Shown: positions 1-6,326 of the stretch, piece after piece
Layout of the letters: each line of letters starts with the position of its first letter
Numbering within the stretch: position 1 is the stretch's first letter
Notes under the pieces: generated by a model
The model's input: only the letters and a program-made list of their open reading frames with translations
The model's database searches: none
Told to the model about the DNA's origin: nothing
DNA from: an uncultured Candidatus Saccharibacteria bacterium
Lineage (GTDB): Bacteria > Patescibacteriota > Saccharimonadia > Saccharimonadales > Saccharimonadaceae
Assembly (NCBI GenBank): GCA_938046115.1
Contig: CALIXX010000028.1
Coordinates: 1-13,144 of the forward strand
Length of the DNA stretch: 13,144 nt
Reading direction: 5' to 3'
Made by a program: the position numbers and the translations under genes

Positions 1-365
1 CTGTGCCCGCCACGAACCCGACACCATATCCGCCATGGCCAACTTCGGAAAACCCACCTTCGACCGGGTACTCTTCCTTCCCGAACCCACCCTCGACGGG
101 CTCGAACGATACCAAGCCGGTCGGCGCAGCGACCACCGCACCCCACAAGCCAGCCACGACACCCGCACCACCCGCGACAATCCCAACCCCACGGTACAGC
201 ACCCCAAAGGCCCCAAAACGGGGGAGAGCCGTGGCTATGGTGCTGCCGGGGATACCGCACGAAGCCGCACCGCATCCGCCCTCGCTCCCAAGAAAACCGG
301 CTTTCTCCCCGGTCGCAGCCGAACCCCCCAACCCGTTCGCCGGCCGCTGTCCGCCCGCACAGCCC
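1..365 (-). other. GC-rich left edge with a second coding-like frame
   Basis: This stretch is markedly richer in GC than the rest of the window. On the minus strand, the frame shifted by +1 relative to the SGNH start is open to the window edge. It shows strong G at codon position 1 and encodes a Gly/Ala/Val-rich sequence with a likely membrane-compatible stretch (GIVAGGAGVVAGLWGAVVAA). A Gly/Glu-rich segment follows, containing two EGGF repeats (VEGGFGKEEYPVEGGF). I do not recognise the family. A proline-rich open frame on the plus strand (3-560) is probably its antisense shadow. The composition looks like a high-GC genome, for example an actinobacterium, but that is inference only. Confidence 0.4.
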
Positions 366-524
366 CGCTTGGATAATGTCATACCTATCGCCGAGCAATC
401 GCTGGAGGATGTTTGGCCATTGCTGCTCGGTAGCATAGCGCCCCAACAGAGCACCATCCTGCCCAAAGCCCTTGTCGCCCCAGACGTTCGAGTCACCGTA
501 GATAAGGATTCGCCCAGGCTGCAT
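1..524 (-). pseudogene. SGNH/GDSL-type hydrolase, N-terminal part only, broken or chimeric
   Basis: The first ~55 residues match the start of an SGNH/GDSL esterase-lipase fold. Residues 6-13 read ILIYGDSN, the block I GDS motif with the nucleophilic Ser. A WPNILQRLLGD helix follows, then DIIQAGLCGRT, which resembles the block II Gly region. Such enzymes hydrolyse esters on lipids, sugars or other small molecules. The ATG (524-522) overlaps the TGA of the upstream GNAT gene in a TGATG junction, so translation is probably coupled. After about residue 56 (near position 360) the frame stays open to the window edge but becomes Trp/Arg/Gly/Cys-rich and unlike any SGNH enzyme. The block III Asn and the block V Asp-His pair are not found. 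GC content rises sharply at the same point. I infer a truncated or fused gene; an assembly chimera is equally possible. The N-terminal family call is fairly sure, the rest is not. Confidence 0.6.
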
Positions 525-1093
525 CACCCCTCACCTCGCACTTGTTTTGTCATCAAATAGTACTCGCCAGCCTCGTCAGTGCCATCTGTCCGGTGGCACA
601 CACTGGTGAAGGTTGGCTTGTCTGCCACCAATCGATACATATAGCCACGCTTCTCATAGATACCTATCGCCCTCTTGTTGGTAATATCTACCGCCAGGCC
701 AACTCGGTCAAATCCTTGCTGACACGCTTCGTTCTCCGCTGCAGCGAGTAACTGCGAGGCAATACCACGACCACGATACTGCTCTGCCACCTCAAGTGCA
801 TTAATCTGCGGCAAGTCAGAGTACTCATCTTCAATCCTCACTGACGGCTCATCAATCTCTGGCCGCTCAGTCCAATCATGCCGCAGTGTCACCCGTCCCA
901 CATAACGGCCGTCCTCCACTGCAGCAAACACCACCGCCTTGCCCTGCATAGCCAGCTCTGCAAGCGTTGCTTCATAACGATCAGAAATACCCATATCTTG
1001 CTTAAGTAACGCAAACTGCTCGCTGCCTGGCAGAGCTACTGCAATACAGGCAAGTGCTTTCTCGTGGGTACGCGGCTGCCAATATTCATGCAT
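524..1093 (-). CDS. GNAT family N-acetyltransferase
   Basis: This 189-aa protein carries a GNAT acetyl-CoA-dependent acyltransferase domain. Motif A is visible at residues 98-116: a beta-strand (INALEV) followed by QYRGRGIA, the pyrophosphate-binding Q/R-x-x-G-x-G/A loop, and helix ASQLLAAAENEA. Motif B is at 139-151, with N139, K140, A142 and IYEKRGY, whose Tyr146 is at the usual general-acid position. The N-terminal ~55 residues are a helical extension without a match I recognise. The substrate cannot be read from the sequence; protein N-termini, aminoglycosides, polyamines and nucleotide-like amines are all possible. The start overlaps the stop of the upstream 2H gene by 8 bp and its stop overlaps the SGNH start by 1 bp, so the three are probably one translationally coupled operon. 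Length and motifs are normal for the family. Confidence 0.88.
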   Translation of the reverse strand: MHEYWQPRTHEKALACIAVALPGSEQFALLKQDMGISDRYEATLAELAMQGKAVVFAAVEDGRYVGRVTLRHDWTERPEIDEPSVRIEDEYSDLPQINALEVAEQYRGRGIASQLLAAAENEACQQGFDRVGLAVDITNKRAIGIYEKRGYMYRLVADKPTFTSVCHRTDGTDEAGEYYLMTKQVRGEG

Positions 1094-1628
1094 GGTTGTA
1101 CTCCACTTCTTTTCGCTTTTGGTATACAGAGTGGAGCGTTGCTTTTATTGCTGCATCAAGCGGCTGGGCTCGATACGCATCTCTGTCGCTATAGCCAATT
1201 GCGCCATTATGGTTGGTATATAACGTGACATGTGGAATAATGAACTCCGCCTGAGGTATCAGTTCACGAATTGCATCACGCCACGCTTCAAGCTCGCCCC
1301 ACTGGGCAAGTGCAATAATTGTCTCGCGACCCTTTGCATTATCGACCAATCTACAGAACTCACCCGTCAATTCCGGCTCTGTCGTCATCGCTGCACCAGT
1401 CGTACGCGAGAGTTGCTCAAGCTGCTCATAGCCAGCCTCATCCACCCCATACTCACCAAGTACCTCAAACAGTGACAGATGAAATTCATCAGTCTTTAGA
1501 AACAATCCTGCAATCTCCCGCGGAAAATTCATAGCGCGAATCATGTCAGTCATATCATACATAATGTAATTATATTCCCGATCGATTGCAAAGCTCGTCA
1601 CACGACTATTCTGCTGCATAGTGCTCAT
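1086..1628 (-). CDS. 2H phosphoesterase-like protein (LigT/2'-5' RNA ligase fold, predicted)
   Basis: This 180-aa protein shows two H-x-[S/T] signatures typical of the 2H phosphoesterase superfamily. The first is His50-Leu-Ser52 in EFHLSLF; the second is His133-Val-Thr135 in IPHVTLYT. Their spacing of about 80 residues and the flanking hydrophobic strands fit the two-lobed fold. Family members hydrolyse or form 2',3'-cyclic or 2'-5' phosphodiester bonds in RNA and nucleotides, so an RNA-repair, tRNA-splicing-intermediate or cyclic-nucleotide substrate is plausible. The overall sequence is divergent, so the call rests mainly on the paired motifs. The chosen ATG (1628) has AAGGA six bases upstream; a second ATG (1619, Met4) has GAGG upstream and is also possible. 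A five-codon frame beginning at 1642 overlaps the start as ATGA. It is the first main gene of the 2H-GNAT-SGNH operon. Confidence 0.62.
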   Translation of the reverse strand: MSTMQQNSRVTSFAIDREYNYIMYDMTDMIRAMNFPREIAGLFLKTDEFHLSLFEVLGEYGVDEAGYEQLEQLSRTTGAAMTTEPELTGEFCRLVDNAKGRETIIALAQWGELEAWRDAIRELIPQAEFIIPHVTLYTNHNGAIGYSDRDAYRAQPLDAAIKATLHSVYQKRKEVEYNHA

Positions 1629-1646
1629 CCTCTTTCCTTCATAGCT

Positions 1647-1715
1647 CTACGCAACCTGCCGCGTGCATTTCGCAGTGGTACACTGCAAGGCTGGCGTGTG
1701 GGTTGGCAATGGCAT
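1647..1715 (-). CDS. possible 22-codon leader peptide (uORF)
   Basis: A 22-codon frame starts at an ATG (1715-1713) preceded by AAGGAG at 5-bp spacing, one of the best Shine-Dalgarno matches in the window. It ends 18 bases before the 2H phosphoesterase start. The peptide (MPLPTHTPALQCTTAKC, then five residues) contains two cysteines spaced C-x4-C and no domain I recognise. A TATATA element lies just upstream with AGGAGT-AGCC before the ATG, so it may be translated from its own short transcript or from a longer leader. It may be regulatory, a small protein or chance. Confidence 0.25.
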   Translation of the reverse strand: MPLPTHTPALQCTTAKCTRQVA

Positions 1716-2024
1716 GGCTACTCCTTATATAATTAAAAATCACCTCTTCTGGGCTTCGAGAATCCGCTGGGTATTCGCGCGGACGGTACCATCTCGATTC
1801 CAAAAGAAGTGATTCTAGCATTTCCCGACAAAACGACGGAAATAGCTATACTCTTTCAGCACTTGATTATTGCCTTGTCGCAGCATTCGCGGCGGGGTCT
1901 ATTCTTGGCTACTTAGATTCACAACTCTTTATGAACATAACAAACCAATTTCTTCCCGCAGGCTTCGTGGGTGATAGCCACTCATTTTGCGCACCACAAG
2001 CTACGCAAAAATGCCTCTGGGTCT
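1716..2024 (-). other. long untranslated leader / silent stretch upstream of the 2H operon
   Basis: About 300 bases without a gene I can support, lying between a predicted promoter (-10 at 2025-2030) and the 2H operon. On the minus strand it contains a hairpin CGCAAAA/TTTTGCG (2004-2010 with 1985-1991) and several very short frames. A 9-bp direct repeat GGGTCTATT occurs at 1895 and 2019. On the plus strand a frame of ~100 codons without a convincing start is open from about 1731 to 2050. It encodes a hydrophobic patch (CLVAAFAAGSILGYL), but there is no ATG with an RBS, so I do not call it a gene. Confidence 0.3.
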
Positions 2025-2053
2025 ATTATACCCAAGGCCCGCCCGATTGAAAA
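2025..2053 (-). promoter_or_regulatory. predicted promoter for the 2H-GNAT-SGNH operon
   Basis: On the minus strand TTTTCA (2053-2048) is followed after 17 bp by a perfect TATAAT (2030-2025). The predicted start is near 2018, which gives a leader of about 390 nt before the 2H start codon. The spacing is optimal and the -35 matches 4 of 6 bases. Confidence 0.5.
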
Positions 2054-2094
2054 GCTCCCAGCGACCGCATTATTACATGCTGGTGCTACCGAGC
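2049..2094 (-). terminator. possible terminator downstream of tag
   Basis: On the minus strand GCTC (2091-2094 arm) and CCAGC/GCTGG (2058-2062 with 2079-2083) can form a bulged stem whose outer GAGC (2054-2057 arm) is followed by TTTTC. It lies 39-84 bases after the tag stop and just before the next promoter. The 7-nt bulge makes it weaker than the other terminators here. Confidence 0.3.
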
Positions 2095-2132
2095 TTTGCA
2101 ATAACACAGCACACCGAGACGCATCACTTTCA

Positions 2133-2714
2133 TTACTCTATATGAGCACCCAGCGCCGCGCACTCCCCGTACCGAAAACACGCCACCACATGGTCGTTCA
2201 CCATGCCGGCGGCTTGCATAAAGGCATAGCACGTGGTTGGGCCAACGAAGGCAAAGCCATCCCGCTTGAGCTGCGCGCTCATTGCCCGGGAGGTAGCCGT
2301 ATCGGCAGGCACATCACGTGCACTCTGCCAGCGGTTTTGCACTGGCGCGCCACCCGCCAGGCCCCATAAGTACGCCTGCAAACTACCGTGCTGGCGAATA
2401 GCCCGCAGCGCCGCCTGGGCATTAGTGCGCACTGCATAAATTTTGCGCCGGTTGCGGACGATGCACGCATCCTGGGTGAGCGCCTCCAGCTCCGCATCCG
2501 TCATGGCGGCTACTTTTGTGATGTCAAATTGGTAAAAGGCCTGCTGGTAGCCCGCCCGCTTGGCCAGGATCGTGCTCCAGCTTAGGCCAGCCTGCGCGCC
2601 CTCCAGGCAGAGCAGCTCAAATAATTTTTGGTCATCATACAGCGGCGCACCCCACTCAGTGTCGTGGTAGATACGCTCGTTATCGCCAGATTCAGCCCAG
2701 GGGCAACGGTTCAT
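2133..2714 (-). CDS. tag: DNA-3-methyladenine glycosylase I
   Basis: This 193-aa enzyme excises 3-methyladenine (and in E. coli 3-methylguanine) from alkylated DNA, starting base-excision repair in the cytoplasm. The family's zinc-binding set is complete and at the same numbers as E. coli Tag: Cys4 (NRCPW), His17 (IYHDTEWG), His175 and Cys179 (NDHVVACF). The base-recognition residues Glu38 and Trp46 lie in LEGAQAGLSW. The helix-hairpin-helix region, the central RNRRKI segment (residues 88-92) and FVGPTTCYAFMQAAG (157-170) are also typical. Length is full. There is no Shine-Dalgarno before the ATG; instead TATACT stands exactly six bases before it, so the mRNA is probably leaderless. It appears monocistronic, with a possible terminator at 2049-2094. 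Confidence 0.97.
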   Translation of the reverse strand: MNRCPWAESGDNERIYHDTEWGAPLYDDQKLFELLCLEGAQAGLSWSTILAKRAGYQQAFYQFDITKVAAMTDAELEALTQDACIVRNRRKIYAVRTNAQAALRAIRQHGSLQAYLWGLAGGAPVQNRWQSARDVPADTATSRAMSAQLKRDGFAFVGPTTCYAFMQAAGMVNDHVVACFRYGECAALGAHIE

Positions 2715-2720
2715 AATTAT

Positions 2721-2729
2721 AGTATAGCA
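2721..2729 (-). promoter_or_regulatory. extended -10 promoter of tag, predicts a leaderless mRNA
   Basis: On the minus strand TGC-TATACT (2729-2721) forms an extended -10 element. Six bases (ATAATT) then separate it from the tag ATG at 2714, which puts the expected transcription start on the A of the start codon. No good -35 is seen. Confidence 0.55.
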
Positions 2730-3334
2730 AGAATGCTTGGCACGGTATACTGGTATTCGCGGCGCTCTGGCTCACCCACCTCAAAGCATACCTTACGCAA
2801 AAATCTTACCATCACATTTTTATGCTTTGCGTATGTGCCGCAGCTAAGGTAGACTTGCAAGACGTGCTTGTGTAAAGTTTGAATGCTTTTTGCATTATGC
2901 TCATCTTACTTATTTCTGCAAGAAGCGCAAGTGAATTAGCAAACCATAAGACTCTGCACACTATTTTTGTAAGCAGTACATTTTGTGTACGTTGCTGTCG
3001 CGCACATTTATTATTACTAGCGAGGCAGATTAATCCATTATATGCAAGTACCACAAAGCTATCGCAATTCTCGCCGATTAGTGTACACAAAAATCAAAAA
3101 ACGCTGACGTATGTTACTAAACCACTCTCACATTGCAATACCACAATCAATGTTTGACAATGAGCAATCAAGCAACGAGAAATTTTATCAATTGTATGCA
3201 ACAAACATGTGGCTCGTTGCCAGTAGCGTTAGTAAAGCTCCTCAGCCAAGTGCGAAGTTGAAAAAATCGGGCAGCGTACTATCGTGCCAGCTTCAATCCG
3301 CACTCCACTGCCTGCGTACCTCGACACAAAAACA
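2730..3334. other. 600-bp stretch with no supported gene; overlapping inverted repeats
   Basis: AT-richer than the neighbouring genes. Frames of 86-92 codons occur on both strands, but none has an RBS, a recognisable domain or convincing composition. At 2782-2833 two inverted repeats share an arm. CAAAGCATA (2782-2790) pairs with TATGCTTTG (2821-2829), and TACGCAAA (2794-2801) pairs with TTTGCGTA (2826-2833). The two stems are mutually exclusive. No tRNA, rRNA or CRISPR pattern is seen. Confidence 0.4.
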
Positions 3335-3367
3335 AACACGCTTCTCGTTGTTATCAAGAAGCGTGTT
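3323..3367 (-). terminator. Rho-independent terminator after the LiaF-like gene
   Basis: A perfect 11-bp stem (AACACGCTTCT at 3335-3345 with AGAAGCGTGTT at 3357-3367) has an 11-nt loop. On the minus strand it is followed by TGTTTTTGTG. It begins about 24 bases past the stop of the LiaF-like gene, as expected for intrinsic termination of leftward transcription. Confidence 0.82.
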
Positions 3368-3390
3368 ATAGCGAATTATTGTTTTTCTAA

Positions 3391-4053
3391 TTATTTAATT
3401 TCGAGCCCACCAAGGACACAGTCGCCGCGAATGTAGACAGTCTTTTTTGTACTCTTGGCAGCGTTGGTTTTGTCCTCTACTCCGCCAAGAATACTAGTGA
3501 CCTGCGTCTTGACGATGACATTATCTGGAAAAATAATATTAATGCCACCACACACAACAAAAATATCAATCACCGCACCATCCTCTATCTTGGCTTGGCG
3601 CAGGTCGAGATCCACCTGACCAAACACCGCCGAAAGCGAGTTACCTGCAAATTCGCCTTTTATCTTGCGTGTGTTGCCCGAGAAGGAGGCAACCATATTA
3701 TCATCCGACGATTGTTTTGCGATGCGACGCTGGCGCTGCGACAAATTAAAAATAATCGTCAGGCCAATCGCGATCAGCACCAGCGGCCAAAACACCCGCC
3801 AAATATTAACGTTGTTATGCAAAAATGCATTCGCGCCAATTGTTAGGCCAACTGCTACCCAGAGCGCTCCCCACAGCCAATTGCGATTGCGCAGCGTCAG
3901 CACACCAACCATGATAAATCCAAGCGCACACAAACCATACCAAAACTCCCGCCAGTAATGAAACTGCACGCCAAAGCTCTCGCTTAATAATATTCCACCC
4001 AGCGCCACAAACGCCGCGCCAGCACCAATGCGTAAAATTGTATTGTTCTTCAT
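3391..4053 (-). CDS. LiaF-like membrane protein (cell-envelope stress family)
   Basis: This 220-aa protein has four predicted transmembrane helices at about residues 8-25, 37-53, 58-78 and 85-103. This is the arrangement of the LiaF/LiaI N-terminal domain (DUF5668-like). A basic linker (QRQRRIAK, 106-113) is followed by a soluble C-terminal domain (about 121-220) rich in short beta-strands with repeated Gly turns (VFGQVDLDLRQA, VVCGGINIIFP, ILGGVEDK, CVLGGLEIK). That is the repeat pattern of the LiaF C-terminal domain. In Firmicutes LiaF restrains the LiaSR two-component response to cell-wall antibiotics; no liaS or liaR partner lies here, so the role is inferred only at family level. A terminator follows the gene. 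The ATG has no clear RBS; a TATAAT lies just upstream. Confidence 0.8.
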   Translation of the reverse strand: MKNNTILRIGAGAAFVALGGILLSESFGVQFHYWREFWYGLCALGFIMVGVLTLRNRNWLWGALWVAVGLTIGANAFLHNNVNIWRVFWPLVLIAIGLTIIFNLSQRQRRIAKQSSDDNMVASFSGNTRKIKGEFAGNSLSAVFGQVDLDLRQAKIEDGAVIDIFVVCGGINIIFPDNVIVKTQVTSILGGVEDKTNAAKSTKKTVYIRGDCVLGGLEIK

Positions 4054-4250
4054 ATCGCTAGCATACCATTATTATAGGTAGCACACAATAAGACCACCTC
4101 TGTCCCAACCACCACCGCAAAGCTGCTAATACACTGGTGAAGCGCTGCCCAAAAGTCCTTACTATATGCCAACCCATGCTTCGCAAAGAGACACCATCCT
4201 CTCCTATCCATAATTATATAAACGTTATAACTATAACAACATTGCCTCAT
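4050..4250 (-). CDS. possible small protein overlapping the LiaF-like start
   Basis: A 66-codon frame (53 codons from an internal ATG at 4211) ends in TGA overlapping the LiaF-like ATG as ATGA, a common coupling arrangement. A TATAAT lies at 4218-4213, very close to the internal ATG. The product has a hydrophobic C-terminal segment (SSFAVVVGTEVVLLCA) and five cysteines in the full frame. I recognise no family. The LiaF-like promoter lies inside its 3' end. It could be a real small membrane peptide or a chance frame. Confidence 0.22.
   Translation of the reverse strand: MRQCCYSYNVYIIMDRRGWCLFAKHGLAYSKDFWAALHQCISSFAVVVGTEVVLLCATYNNGMLAI
4071..4076 (-). promoter_or_regulatory. -10 element just upstream of the LiaF-like gene
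   Basis: TATAAT (minus, 4076-4071) is followed after six bases (AATGGT) by ATG (4064-4062), predicting transcription from that A. This ATG opens a four-codon frame (MLAI) whose TGA overlaps the LiaF-like ATG (4053) as ATGA. The main ORF may therefore be reached by reinitiation from a leaderless mini-ORF, or directly with an 11-nt leader. No strong -35 is visible. Confidence 0.5.
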
Positions 4251-4290
4251 TTACCCCTGTTATTTCTCTTTTGATGCCATCAAATTAATC

Positions 4291-4553
4291 GTTGTTATAT
4301 ATACAATATTCATTATTACCCACAACGTTGTGAATTCATCGCCCTACCGCCTCTGTTTTCGAATTTGTTTCGTTGTAGTTATGTATGTTGTTTTTTATAC
4401 ACATATAGAGCGCGTGCATCTGAGGGTTATTGTTGTATATATCACACCTTGTTCGTCACCTCTCGCCACCAATGATATCCTATATTTTATACAACACAAT
4501 CTCAATTTACTCTCCTCACACTACTCTATTTTTTATAACATAGATATGTTGTA
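4291..4553. repeat. AT-rich cluster of TGTTGTATA-like inverted motifs with a 12-bp palindrome
   Basis: The perfect palindrome CACAACGTTGTG lies at 4321-4332. Around it, related motifs recur in both orientations: GTTGTTATATATACAAT (4291-4307), TGTTGTTTTTTATACA (4386-4401), TGTTGTATA (4431-4439), its exact inverse TATACAACA (4488-4496), and AACATAGATATGTT (about 4538-4551). This looks like a protein-binding or structured AT-rich site rather than coding DNA; no function can be assigned. Confidence 0.35.
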
Positions 4554-5196
4554 ATCTGCACAGCATAGCTCATACAGGCTTATCTACATCAGCTAATCCA
4601 GTCAAAGCCCCCTTATGTCTCCTGAGAGGCTGTGGATCCCTCGTCTAGCGCTTAGTAGGCTACAAATTCGCATTTTCCCTTCCTCAGCGCTTTCGCGCAT
4701 CACAGCACCCTATAGTGGGCTATTTCACACGTTCAGTAAGCGATACGGTGTGCAATGTGCAATGAGTGCCGCTAACTGTGCCTGCTTGGCATGCAGCCAC
4801 TTTTCTGTGCAGTCATTCTGCTCGAATTCTTTGTACATTATATTTTGCGTATCGCTTGTTTTGTACAGCTTGCGCATTTTTAATTATTTGCATTTTCGCT
4901 CAGCGCAAAATATAGAGCGCTCAGCCTGCCGCACTGCACGATACTTCGCTATAAGCTAATCATTTCTATATACCGCTTTACTATGTTTTTCTCATTGCAA
5001 AAAAGTGTGTGTATTCTGTGCTCAATGGTGGGCAAAAATAGACGCAAACAGCTTTAGCATAGTCGATGTAGTAAGTAGCTAGCTATGAGCACCACATGGA
5101 TTTTTTTAAAAAACATAAGTGTGTCACCAGCCATCACACCTCCTTGTTACTTCGCATAGTTCCGTATCCAGATACTGTGTTGTGTAGCAATGGCGC

Positions 5197-5526
5197 GTGC
5201 TTTGTCTTGTATGTGCTGCAGCTTTCGCGCTCGGCTTGTTGCTTTCAATATGCAACCAAAATGATTTTTTTAATATGCCATTTTTATTCACAAAAATGCC
5301 TACTGTTACGCACTGCGCTATTGCATTATTTTTGCTTATTGCTTCGCTCCTCGCGCTCACGCTGCAACAAATTTTTCTGCGGCAAATATCAACCAATATC
5401 CCTCTGCCTTCACCAAGCCAAAAGCCGTATCATATTTTTATCATCACACCACAACTCACTCACCCACTTTGTAAAAAATCTTCGCTACCACTCCAAGCAG
5501 TGGCACACCACACACCCACGTTATAG
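5197..5526 (+). CDS. possible small membrane protein, doubtful
   Basis: A GTG-initiated 109-codon plus-strand frame encodes two hydrophobic segments, at about residues 1-18 (CLVCAAAFALGLLLSIC) and 40-60 (CAIALFLLIASLLALTLQQI), then a hydrophilic Pro/Ser/His tail. There is no convincing RBS and no recognised family, and a longer plus-strand frame (5096-5653) overlaps it in another phase. It would be the only plus-strand gene in the window. Low-G composition makes long frames likely by chance here. I list it because its membrane topology is more protein-like than the alternatives. Confidence 0.18.
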   Translation: MLCLVCAAAFALGLLLSICNQNDFFNMPFLFTKMPTVTHCAIALFLLIASLLALTLQQIFLRQISTNIPLPSPSQKPYHIFIITPQLTHPLCKKSSLPLQAVAHHTPTL

Positions 5527-6265
5527 CCGCAACAGCTCCTTGCTGCCATACACATATCATGAGCACAATGGAATCCATACAGTTTGCTTGTTTTGTGCAG
5601 CAGCCATTTTGCTCCCTCGCATGTCGAATTATTTTTTGCAAAAAAACGCTTAGTAATTGTCTACGAAAATCAAACTCACTCACGCTACAGGATTAATCTT
5701 CCTTCTCCGCCAAGCTGAACGCACCATCTCCCTCATTCAATCCTACACCACTTAGCAAAACGCACCACTCACCTTCTGCTGAATATACTGTAACTACTAT
5801 TCAGGAAAAATTCATTTGCTGTAGCACAGCAGCACTGGCATACTATCCTCATATGCGCTAGCAAATTTATGATGCACATAAGCCTGCCAACACATTCACT
5901 ATCAATAATGCATAATGAACGAAACGCTAGTTATATTCATACACGCAGGCTCGCTACTAGACGACACCTATTCTTCTACCGTATTATCTATTTGAGCTGC
6001 ACTGCCTAGTAAAGACCTGCATATAGCGCGTCTTTCTTAAGTATCACAGCAGGGAGCTTCATAGCTATTTTAAAATTCAGCATACATTATTTTGCACATT
6101 ATTTTTCTATAACACCAAGCACACAGCACAAGCTAATGAGCGCCTCACTTGCGTCAATATAGCGGTGGCTAGCACCATACCACAGCCTCCCTGGTGCGAG
6201 AAAATAATGACTTGCACCAATGAATAGACAAAAGAGCACTATGAATAATACAAGATTCCGTTCAT

Positions 6266-6294
6266 TTTAAAAAGCTTGCCAATCCTGACAAGCT
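6266..6294 (-). terminator. Rho-independent terminator after the VKOR gene
   Basis: On the minus strand AGCTTGTC (6294-6287), loop AGGATT and GGCAAGCT (6280-6273) form an 8-bp stem with one G-U pair, followed by TTTTTAAAA. It begins about 32 bases after the VKOR stop and closes the ftsA-to-VKOR cluster. Confidence 0.75.
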
Positions 6295-6326
6295 CGACAA
6301 TTTTACTGTACAAAAAACGACTTTAT

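Larger units (their letters stand above)
4251..6262. other. 2-kb region with no supported gene
   Basis: This large stretch is AT-richer, and its plus strand is poor in G, which keeps plus-strand frames open by chance (for example 4615-4959 and 5096-5653). Those frames are rich in Cys, His and Ser, lack RBSs and match no family I know. I searched by eye for tRNA T-arms, RNase P, SRP, tmRNA and 5S cores, CRISPR repeats, transposase motifs and rRNA on both strands and found none. Both flanks are transcribed leftward, and a terminator bounds its right side. It may hold small RNAs, decayed genes or structural DNA. Confidence 0.5.

Noticed and set aside
3..560. Plus-strand 185-codon proline-rich frame
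   Set aside because: It is antisense, codon-aligned, to the SGNH start and to the GC-rich edge. It runs into sequence with clear minus-strand homology, and its Pro-richness mirrors the Gly-rich coding-like strand.
1971..2369. Plus-strand 132-codon frame
   Set aside because: Its second half is antisense to tag, which is certain from its zinc ligands; no RBS or family.
4560..4640. Possible replication origin (TTATCTACA and TGTGGATCC resemble DnaA boxes)
   Set aside because: Only single degenerate matches, no dnaA or dnaN nearby, and gene direction and base skew do not switch across the region.
5096..5653. Plus-strand 185-codon frame
   Set aside because: Rich in Cys, His and Ser with no RBS or family; the low-G plus strand lengthens open frames by chance, and an overlapping frame looks more protein-like.
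4251..6262. Structural RNA or CRISPR array in the silent region
   Set aside because: No tRNA T-arm, RNase P, SRP or tmRNA core and no regularly spaced repeats could be found by eye on either strand.
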